From contig NZ_CP036276.1 in NCBI RefSeq assembly GCF_007747995.1, forward strand, positions 62,001 to 126,000: 64,000 bases of DNA. The letters are read 5' to 3'. Below the pieces are notes generated by a model. That model saw only the letters and a program-made list of their open reading frames with translations, was not told where the DNA came from and did no database searches. Below are positions 57,127-64,000 of the stretch, piece by piece. Both the position numbers and the translations under genes were made by a program. Source of the stretch: Symmachiella dynata (lineage in GTDB: Bacteria > Planctomycetota > Planctomycetia > Planctomycetales > Planctomycetaceae). Within the stretch, counting starts at the first letter, position 1; each line of letters starts with the position of its first letter.

Positions 57127-58117
57127 TTGCGTTCTTTAACTCGGACTGCTGGATAGTATCGAGAAAAACGGCTTGCTGAGTGGGTGTCTGTTCCACCTTC
57201 TGCACGTTCACCGGTATGCCCGAGTGTTCGACAAACGCCGCTGGAACATCGATTGTGACGGTCGACATCGCTTCTTTGTTCGGTTCTTTCACGGTGGCTG
57301 GTGTTTCGTGGCCGACCGGTTGGATGTTGTATAAGTGCTCTCGTTGGTGGTCAATAAACTTCTGCAACCGCGTTCCGGCCGATTCGATCGGGCCGCCCGC
57401 TTGAACAACGCCGAGTGACGCATCGCGCTGTGCGGCGACTTGCTGGATCGGCGATGCTTGGGAAGTGGGTTCTTCAGTGGTCGTTGTCGCCACCTCTTCT
57501 TCAGGCGGCGCGCCGGGTAGAATTTTCGGAGCGGCGTCGGACATCACCGCGCCGCCTTGAGTCGGTTCGAATCGGACGAAAAGCGAAATACGCCGTTGCG
57601 GCCCGCCCACTTCGTCCCATGGCAACCAGACACTATAGGAATGTCCGATGTCCGACTTGCTGCGGTGTTTGGCCAGTTGCTCGGGCAAAAAGACATAGCG
57701 TTTCTCTGGTTTGGTCGCCATGCCTTTCCCGTTGTCATCACCAAAGGCATAGACGGTTAAGGTTCCATCCACAATCAACGGCTCAGCCGGTTTGTCGTCT
57801 CCGAGGCCTTGGTCGGCATAGAACATAATCCGTCCGCCGAATCCACGTATGGAGGGTTTGTTACGTTGATTGAGGACCGTATCGGTCCAAACCACCGAAA
57901 GGCGATTGGGAACCGAGACCGGGGGCAGCGGTTCTTCGTCGGCAACATCCGTCACCTGGTCCTCGGCAAACTTTGCGTCGGCGGGCTTCGCCTCCGGCGG
58001 AACCTTCGACCAGGGCATGGTGGCCGGCATCTTGAATTCGACGCAGCCGCTGAACCCCAGCACGCAGGTTAAGAGAACCCAATGGGACAAACGATTGTCA
58101 ACGATTTTGATAAACAT
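56858..58117 (-). CDS. lipoprotein of unknown function with arginine/proline-rich C-terminus
   Basis: The frame opens with GTG at 58135; ATG at 58117 is chosen because AAGG precedes it. The product (419 residues) has a lipoprotein signal with Cys in GFSGC. The core (about residues 55-215) contains SVPNRLSVVWTDTVLN, GGRIMFYADQ, VDGTLTVYAFGDD and YSVWLPWDEVGGPQRRISLFVRFEP, a pattern I associate with conserved planctomycete hypothetical proteins. The last 89 codons lie antisense to the BON gene; PHPATWPSDLRPPP near the end looks like the real C-terminus of such proteins rather than chance. Function unknown. Confidence 0.75.
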   Translation of the reverse strand: MFIKIVDNRLSHWVLLTCVLGFSGCVEFKMPATMPWSKVPPEAKPADAKFAEDQVTDVADEEPLPPVSVPNRLSVVWTDTVLNQRNKPSIRGFGGRIMFYADQGLGDDKPAEPLIVDGTLTVYAFGDDNGKGMATKPEKRYVFLPEQLAKHRSKSDIGHSYSVWLPWDEVGGPQRRISLFVRFEPTQGGAVMSDAAPKILPGAPPEEEVATTTTEEPTSQASPIQQVAAQRDASLGVVQAGGPIESAGTRLQKFIDHQREHLYNIQPVGHETPATVKEPNKEAMSTVTIDVPAAFVEHSGIPVNVQKVEQTPTQQAVFLDTIQQSELKNATNSQQAAPAEAHPPQSQVQEAAAATSTRYSRSGRFVRDRFRVRKWQAEQLADDPIRRQPHPATWPSDLRPPPQSPPVGEMNLIPQVDAQ

Positions 58118-58185
58118 CGTGGACGAAACCTTCACTCAAATCGAATAGGAAGTCGACGGAACAAATTCAATCAGGGGCGACGCAA

Positions 58186-61100
58186 TTACCGCGTCATTTG
58201 ATCGGGCACAATCGGCCCGTTGGAGTCTTCAGGACTGTAGAGCACCTTGGGGATTCCCGTGCGCGAATCGGACGGTTGTGCTTTTCGTATCCGCCGTAAC
58301 CGAACATTCAAATTCGGGTTCAGCGTCCCTTGGGGATTGTCGTCAGGAAACAAAGGTTCGACATCGTCCCAGGAGGACTGAACCGCCGAGCGGCGATCGA
58401 TACGACTTTGCGGGTTGGTGTCGGGATAGATCACATCTTCTTGCGGTTGGGGAATCAAAGCCGGCTGGGCGGGAGTTGTGCCTTCGCCGCGCGGATCGCT
58501 GTCGGGATAAATCACGGGAATGGCGTCGTTGTACATCGGGCAGCCCGATTCGCCACACAGCAGAGGATCGTGATTTTGCAATTCGCATACGTCAGTCGCG
58601 CACCAACTCATGCGGGCGTACTCTTCCATCTTGATCCGTTCCATATCTTTTTGGTCGCGGATAACGTGCGGGGTGAGAATGATCAATAACTCGGTCCGCC
58701 GATCAGAATTAAAATCGTAGCTGAAGAGTTGGCCCAGCAGTGGTAGCTCTGAAAGATAAGGAACGCGGCGACGAATTTCTTCGGTCCGTTTAGTGATCAA
58801 TCCGCCCAGAATGATGGTTTCTCCATCAGCAGCACTCACGGTTGTCTGTGCAGTGATGACGTTAATACGGGGTGACTTGACGATTGTTCCATCGGTGGAA
58901 ACCAAGACGGGAATCCCATCGGCGTCGCTGCCCACGTCGGATTTTTCAGAATCGATTTCCATCACCACCATGCCTTCGGGACTGATGCGTGGCGTGACAC
59001 CAAGAATCAGGCCGACATTTTCCAATGCGACACTATTGACCGTACCGGTTAACCCGACCGTAGAACCGGTGATACGAGGTACGCGTTGACCAACTTGGAT
59101 ATAGGCCGGTTGATTATCCAACGTCGTGACTTGCGGACGGCTAAGAACTTCCAAACGCCGATTCTCGTGCAGAGCTCGCAACAGGATATTCACGCTGTCG
59201 CTGCCGGCGGAAAGGACGAGACCGCCGTAACCAAGTTGCGTGTTCGTGCGGCCCACGGCGAAGTTCGACAATGCTTGACCGGCCACAGTCGCTGCGGTCG
59301 CCAACGAAGTGGCGCTGCCGCTGTTGCCCAAATCTGCTTGATTGAAGTCAAAGCCCGGTTCCAACGTGGCACCGATGACTTGTTGTTCCGTCTGGGTGGT
59401 GATCCCTTGGGAAGTCGATTGTTGTGAGGTTCGCGTTAATGTTTGTGAATCCGCGAGATTGCTCAACAGGCTGCGATCGAAAAGCAGCGAATCTTGCAGT
59501 CCCAACTCTACGCCGAATTCGTCGGTATCATTCAAGCCGACTTCGGCGATCAGTACTTGGATCATCACCTTGGGCGGTTGTTCGTCGAGTTTTTCGACAA
59601 TGGTTTTAATCTCTTCGAAAAACCGCGGCGTGGCACTGACGATCAGGTTGTTCCCCACCGGTTCGGGCACAACAACCACTTCGCGTTCGATCTGTTGAAA
59701 AGCACTCAAACCACCCGGCGACGCCAATTGGATCTGTCGCTCACTTCGCAAAAAGTCGCCAATCGCGCGGGCAACGTCGGTCGCAGAAACGTTCTTCAAA
59801 CGATACACGATATTCTGCCGCAGTTTGACTTCGCGTTCATCCAAACGCAGCAACAACGCTTCGATGATTCGCAAATGTCCCGCCGAGCCGGTGGCGATGA
59901 TACTATTGGTACGTGTGTCGATGGCGAATCGCAACGGAGCGAGTGAGGTTTCCCCTTCAGCTCCAGGGAGTTGTGGGCCGGTGCCAGCGCCGGTTTGTGT
60001 CGGCAGCAATGACCGCAGCATCTGCACCAAGTCGGCCGCGTCGCTGTTGATGATCCGAAACACCTTGATTTGCGCGGTGTCCACCGGCGTTTCATCGAGT
60101 TGGCGAATCAATTCGCCCAATAGCTCCATGCTTTCCGGTGGTGCGGAGATGACGAGTGTATTTTTACGCGGGTCGGGTGTGATTTGAACGTTGTTCAACA
60201 ACCCCGATTTGAGGACTTTTTGTCCGGCCGTATCGATCGCCAGCAGTTCCAACACCGAAGAGGCTTGTCCGCCACTCCCGTTGGCACCGGAAATGGCTTG
60301 TGTCAAAACCTGGGCGACATCGGCTGCTAAGGAGTTCTTCAGCGAGAAGATGCGTGCCTGATGAACCGAGGAACTTTCTGCGACATCAATCCGGCTGATC
60401 AACAGTTCCACATCCTGCATGTCCCGTGGTGCTGCCTGGATGAGCAATGCATTGGTGCGCGGGTCGGCTGTGACACGCACCGACGCAGCCAGTCCCGGCC
60501 GGTTCGTGAAATATTGTTGTACGGTTTGCTGCGCCTGTGCCGCCGGCGCATGTTTCAGCTGAAAGACGCGTAGTTGCGAGTTGGGATCGACGGGGCTATC
60601 CAGCGAGGCGATCAACTCTTTTAGCACCTCCATCGCTTCGCCCCAGCCAATCAATAACAGCGCATTGGGTGTGATCAGCGGGGTTTGTTCCACGCGGCCT
60701 TGTCGACCACCGATTAAATCGGGGAGCACACCGGTGATTAATGTCGATAATTGTTGGCTATCGACATGTTTGAGACGCACGACCTCAATTTCCGGTTCCG
60801 CTTCGGCGCTGAGCCGTTCGATTTCATTGATGATGCGGGTCATTTCTTCAACGTCACGATCGCGCCCCCGCAGGATGATGACGTCCAGATCGGGCAGCGT
60901 CTCGACTTCGACATCAGTTCCCAACTCCCGCAACCGTTCGCGTTGGCGGTCTAACTCGGCGTCCAGGGCGTCCGTTGGTCCGTCCGGATCCAGGGCTGGG
61001 GCGGAATCGCTGTCGGCGTCTGTTTCTTGGAAGGCAAAGTTGGCCGGGCGGATTTGCGAATCCGTGATGAGGTGCGTCCCCTTATCACCGGTTTTTTTGT

Positions 61101-62052
61101 GGTTGGTTTTTGGTGATTTCAGTTTGTTTTTTTCACCGCGATAGGCGCGAACGGCCTCCTCGACTTTATTGGGACTACTGCGTCGAAGTGCGAGGATACG
61201 AATCCGGCGGCCTTCGGTGGTCTCGCGGCTATCGAGTGCCCGCACGAGTCGCGCGACCTGTGCGACGGCTTGCTCTTGTCCATACACCAAAAACTGATTG
61301 CGACGGCGGTCGATGGTAATTTCGACATCGTGTCCCGCAATTTTCGAGAGGACATAACTCTGCTCGGGACTTTCGTTGACGCGGATCGGTTGCATGCGCT
61401 TTCCGAACAATTGCCGCAACATCGGTAGGATGTCGGCTGCTTGGGAATTGATCAATGAGACAAACAATTCACGCGGCGGGTCGGTCGACGGTGGCTCGAC
61501 GGGCTGACCTGGTTGAGCACCTGCTTTGAGCGTGATCGTCCGTTCCACCTCTTGGATTTCTAGCGGCGGTGTCGGTTCGTCCAATCGCGACGAGATCCAG
61601 TCATGAATCTGTTGGGGCGCCACAACCAGTAACCGTGAAGCATCGACATCAATCGCGACACGGACCTTGCGGTTCTCTTGAAATCGTTTGCGGAGGCTGT
61701 CGGCTGCTTCTTGCAGTCCGGCAGGCTCGATCGGATAGGATTGGACGACCGGTTTTGTCTCGGCCGGAGCTGTAGTCGTCTTCGACTTGCGATCTACCGA
61801 TTTGATCAGCTGCTGCGCAATCTGTTGAGCGTTTTTCGGCCCGCGGAGCAAGATTTGATTGTTTTGACGATCGGCAACCAGGTGCGTGTTGTCGTCGAGA
61901 TTATCCAGCAGTTCCACCAGCATTTTTTCGACTTCAGTCGCCGATTTATGCCGCAGCGGATAGACCTGGTATTCGGCTGCCGAACTCGACTGAGCTGCGG
62001 CAATGCCCGAGAGGTAAAGTGTCAACAGAACGGCAGCAAATGTGCATTTCAT
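58186..62052 (-). CDS. GspD-like secretin with many N1 modules
   Basis: The ATG at 62052 starts MKCTFAAVLLTLYLSG, a signal peptide; the frame is open 27 codons further. The 1288-residue product has an N0-like domain, then at least five N1/NolW-type secretin_N repeats (RIFSLKNSLAADVAQVL, KVFRIINSDAADLVQML, YRLKNVSATDVARAI and others), and the secretin barrel domain (about 850-1150: VQVLIAEVGLNDTDEFGVEL, VNVITAQTTVSAADGETIILGGL, PYLSELPLLGQLFSYD). The C-terminal tail has three short repeats of Y/F-P-D-x-D/N-P. It would form an outer-membrane channel; at about twice the length of GspD it is unusual, and no other secretion gene is near. Confidence 0.9.
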   Translation of the reverse strand: MKCTFAAVLLTLYLSGIAAAQSSSAAEYQVYPLRHKSATEVEKMLVELLDNLDDNTHLVADRQNNQILLRGPKNAQQIAQQLIKSVDRKSKTTTAPAETKPVVQSYPIEPAGLQEAADSLRKRFQENRKVRVAIDVDASRLLVVAPQQIHDWISSRLDEPTPPLEIQEVERTITLKAGAQPGQPVEPPSTDPPRELFVSLINSQAADILPMLRQLFGKRMQPIRVNESPEQSYVLSKIAGHDVEITIDRRRNQFLVYGQEQAVAQVARLVRALDSRETTEGRRIRILALRRSSPNKVEEAVRAYRGEKNKLKSPKTNHKKTGDKGTHLITDSQIRPANFAFQETDADSDSAPALDPDGPTDALDAELDRQRERLRELGTDVEVETLPDLDVIILRGRDRDVEEMTRIINEIERLSAEAEPEIEVVRLKHVDSQQLSTLITGVLPDLIGGRQGRVEQTPLITPNALLLIGWGEAMEVLKELIASLDSPVDPNSQLRVFQLKHAPAAQAQQTVQQYFTNRPGLAASVRVTADPRTNALLIQAAPRDMQDVELLISRIDVAESSSVHQARIFSLKNSLAADVAQVLTQAISGANGSGGQASSVLELLAIDTAGQKVLKSGLLNNVQITPDPRKNTLVISAPPESMELLGELIRQLDETPVDTAQIKVFRIINSDAADLVQMLRSLLPTQTGAGTGPQLPGAEGETSLAPLRFAIDTRTNSIIATGSAGHLRIIEALLLRLDEREVKLRQNIVYRLKNVSATDVARAIGDFLRSERQIQLASPGGLSAFQQIEREVVVVPEPVGNNLIVSATPRFFEEIKTIVEKLDEQPPKVMIQVLIAEVGLNDTDEFGVELGLQDSLLFDRSLLSNLADSQTLTRTSQQSTSQGITTQTEQQVIGATLEPGFDFNQADLGNSGSATSLATAATVAGQALSNFAVGRTNTQLGYGGLVLSAGSDSVNILLRALHENRRLEVLSRPQVTTLDNQPAYIQVGQRVPRITGSTVGLTGTVNSVALENVGLILGVTPRISPEGMVVMEIDSEKSDVGSDADGIPVLVSTDGTIVKSPRINVITAQTTVSAADGETIILGGLITKRTEEIRRRVPYLSELPLLGQLFSYDFNSDRRTELLIILTPHVIRDQKDMERIKMEEYARMSWCATDVCELQNHDPLLCGESGCPMYNDAIPVIYPDSDPRGEGTTPAQPALIPQPQEDVIYPDTNPQSRIDRRSAVQSSWDDVEPLFPDDNPQGTLNPNLNVRLRRIRKAQPSDSRTGIPKVLYSPEDSNGPIVPDQMTR

Positions 62053-62328
62053 GGGTAGCTGTTTCCACAAAACGTCTCGTCGTTGGGGTACGATCACGAG
62101 AAATTCCTCGTATGAAATTCGGTAGGCGAGCAACGTGCGCCACGCGAACTTGTCGGTGTTACAGAAATTGATGAGTTGTCGAAAATGTGAGTGAGAGAGG
62201 GGGCGGGATACTACGCAATTCCAGGGAGCCCATCAAGGGCAATTGATCCGTTCGTTATGAGAAATCTATCTGTTCTGAGAGAGGGTTCGGACGCGGCTGT
62301 ATAATAACGATTCACAGCGCAAGCCATC

Positions 62329-62358
62329 TTGACAGAATCGAACGGTTGCGGGTATTAC
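62329..62358 (+). promoter_or_regulatory. candidate promoter for the TPR gene
   Basis: A consensus -35 box TTGACA (62329-62334) is followed after 18 bases by TATTAC (62353-62358). It lies in the 588-base gap 62053-62640, between the divergent secretin and TPR genes. The -10 match is 4 of 6, and the leader would be about 280 bases. Downstream of it are a 13-base palindrome GACGCATTGCGTC (62416-62428) and two copies of CGTTGCGCGAA (62444-62454, 62461-62471), possibly regulator sites. Confidence 0.3.
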
Positions 62359-62640
62359 ACGCTCCCTCTTCACAGACACTCTCTCATAAATACTCATTGA
62401 CGAACCTGTGGCCATGACGCATTGCGTCTCGCCGCTGCCTATCCGTTGCGCGAACTTATTCGTTGCGCGAAGTCATTCCTTCCCCGCGAATGCGGGCAGG
62501 TCTGCATTCACGCGTTTCGACGGCATTTAGACACCTCTCCACAGCGACCACACTTCACCAACAATTGCGACTCGTTCCTCTTGGATGTTCATTCGAGATG
62601 AGTCACGCGTTCCATTCCTAACTTAGCGGACGTCCCTCCA

Positions 62641-64000
62641 TGGCGACCGAACCCCAACAATCCGAATCCGGACTACCGGAATCTGATACGGCGCTGGCCG
62701 ATGCGCCGAGCGTAGAGGGTTTGGAAAACGTCGATGATTTTCAGCCGCCGTTGGGTCTTGTGGCCAGATTGATGGACAAGTTTCGGGGCGTGGCCAGCAG
62801 CGCACAGGATTGGGTCACGCCGGCGAATTTGAAATTGGCCGGTTTTACGACGGTCGGTTTTTTGTTGTTGTTCGCCGGGATCTACGTCGCCACACGCGAG
62901 GAAGGGCCAACGAACTCCGAGAAATTAATAGAGGCTCTCGAATTTTTAAAAACCGGCGATGATGGACCCGCGGCACGCATCGCTCAAGAAATCCAGCAAG
63001 AAGGTTTCCAAGATCCTGATTTTCCGGGCGGCGACCAGTTTATCTTGGGCATTGTTGCATTTCGGCAAGCTGAGAAACTGACCGAGGACGAAGGCCGCGA
63101 ACAAAAGTATCTAGTGGCCAAAAGTTTCTTGGAAGAGGCTCAGGAACGGGCCTTGACTGAAGAATATGAAGCGCAATGGGCCTATGCTCTGGGCTTGAGC
63201 ATGTATCGCATTGGCCGGGCCAAGGCGGCGCAACCGTTGTTGGAAAAAGCGGTGGAATCCTACGCCCCCGGCAAGATCGAATCGGGATTGTTGCTGGCGG
63301 ACACGTATGTTTATTCAAAAACGGCCGAAGATCTGGCGAAGGCGCACGAGCTGAACATCGCCATCGCTGCCTCACCCGAATTGAACGATCAACAGCGCGA
63401 CCGTCTCTTTTTGCAGCGTGCACAAATTTTGTATGCGATGGACAAGCCGACCGAAGCCGAAGAGGCCTTGGCCAATGTCCATGCGGAAACCGACGGAATT
63501 ACTATTCTGCGGGCTGAGGTGCTCATGAAAGCCGGCAAGTACGGTGAGGCCTTGGAAAAATTACGTCCCGTAGAAGCGGGCAAGGGTCTGCAACAAAAGT
63601 TTCCACGACAAGCACGGTACCTGATGGGATTGTGCGAACAACGGTTGGCCCAACGGGATCGCAGGAATCAAACCGTCCATTACGACGCAGCTCGCAATTA
63701 TTACGAACGCACCTACAAACAATATCGTGGATCACACGAAGCTGTCGCGGCGCAGTTGTGGGCGGCGGACATTTTGAGACGGCAGGATTTTCACGAAAAG
63801 GCGCTGGAGACCTACCACGATGTCCTGCGGCAGGTACACAACCCGAGCGACTTCAGTAACAAATGGATCGACGTCAAGGTATTTCGCGGTGTGATTTTGG
63901 ATGCCTGGAATTCCTGGAACGAGATGCAGTTGTATCAACACTCGATCGCGCTTTCCGAACACATGGCTCCACTGTTTCCTGCGGCTTTGGCCCGGGAATA
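62641..64000 (+). CDS. membrane-anchored TPR protein (3' end outside window)
   Basis: The frame opens at ATG 62641 and stays open to the end of the window, so at least 453 residues are coded. The first 65 residues are polar (MATEPQQSESGLPESDTALA), then a single membrane helix (about 66-84, LAGFTTVGFLLLFAGIYVA). The rest is helical TPR-like: KTGDDGPAARIAQEIQQEGF, SFLEEAQERALTEEYEAQWA, LLEKAVESYAPGKIESG, RAEVLMKAGKYGEALEKLR, YYERTYKQYRGSHEAVAAQL. It diverges from the secretin gene. A role in assembling the secretin or another envelope complex is plausible but not shown. Confidence 0.9.

Noticed and set aside
62300-62305. Perfect TATAAT box
   Set aside because: No -35 hexamer at a suitable distance on the plus strand, so it is not called as a promoter.

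Overview
The window looks like chromosomal DNA of a planctomycete (order Planctomycetales likely; genus not determinable by reading). The evidence is a DUF1553/DUF1501 pair, a very large PVC-type haem-binding CxxCH protein with propeller and HEAT-like repeats, sulfatases, a CRTAC1/ASPIC protein beside a multihaem cytochrome, a very large secretin, moderate-to-high GC, and long intergenic spaces full of palindromic repeats. Apart from one IS630-family insertion sequence there is no phage, plasmid or CRISPR signature, and I saw no tRNA or rRNA gene.

Layout. 1-4.7 kb: end of a DUF1553 gene, a Tat-exported DUF1501 protein, a secreted Ntn (choloylglycine-type) hydrolase and a CBM9-like/PKD protein. 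5.1-9.7 kb: a 1522-residue surface protein with an N-terminal beta-barrel-like region, a beta-helix-like linker and 38 copies of a 26-residue repeat. 9.7-19.5 kb: PVC cytochrome, HpcH/HpaI aldolase, DUF1593 nucleoside-hydrolase-like protein, PL10 pectate lyase, exported MsrA, alpha/beta hydrolase, and an SMI1/KNR4 gene followed by a YD-repeat remnant. 19.9-29.5 kb: citrate synthase, CorA, LeuB, the rpmE-prfA-prmC-murA translation/cell-wall cluster (minus strand), and an aldehyde dehydrogenase. 29.5-40 kb: a repeat-rich gap, DUF3050, an unknown gene, an SDR, a pentahaem-TPR protein with a CRTAC1 protein, a MobA-like nucleotidyltransferase, a WYL regulator and a small membrane protein. 40-46 kb: a cyclic-nucleotide-binding Ser/Thr kinase, AspRS, and divergent egtD/egtB (ergothioneine). 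46-55 kb: paired palindromic elements, the IS630 element, a DUF4175-like coiled-coil membrane protein, a PQQ-propeller lipoprotein, and a sulfatase-esterase fusion. 55-64 kb: a membrane TPR-like protein, a BON protein overlapping a convergent lipoprotein gene, a giant GspD-like secretin, and a TPR membrane protein running off the end.

The most distinctive content is in two places. First, the intergenic space carries several palindromic repeat families. One has a GTAG head plus an imperfect palindrome in inverted pairs, the architecture known for REP/REPIN elements mobilised by RAYT transposases; one copy has been hit by the IS630 element exactly at its terminal TA. Another is a row of hairpins with constant loop and variable stem. 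A third fills the whole gap between the convergent aspS and egtD genes with nested inverted repeats. Second, the giant barrel-plus-solenoid protein looks like an inverse-autotransporter-type surface fibre built by block duplication of 6-7 repeats. Family assignments were made by eye from motifs; starts were moved from the longest reading frame where a ribosome binding site or signal peptide decided it.
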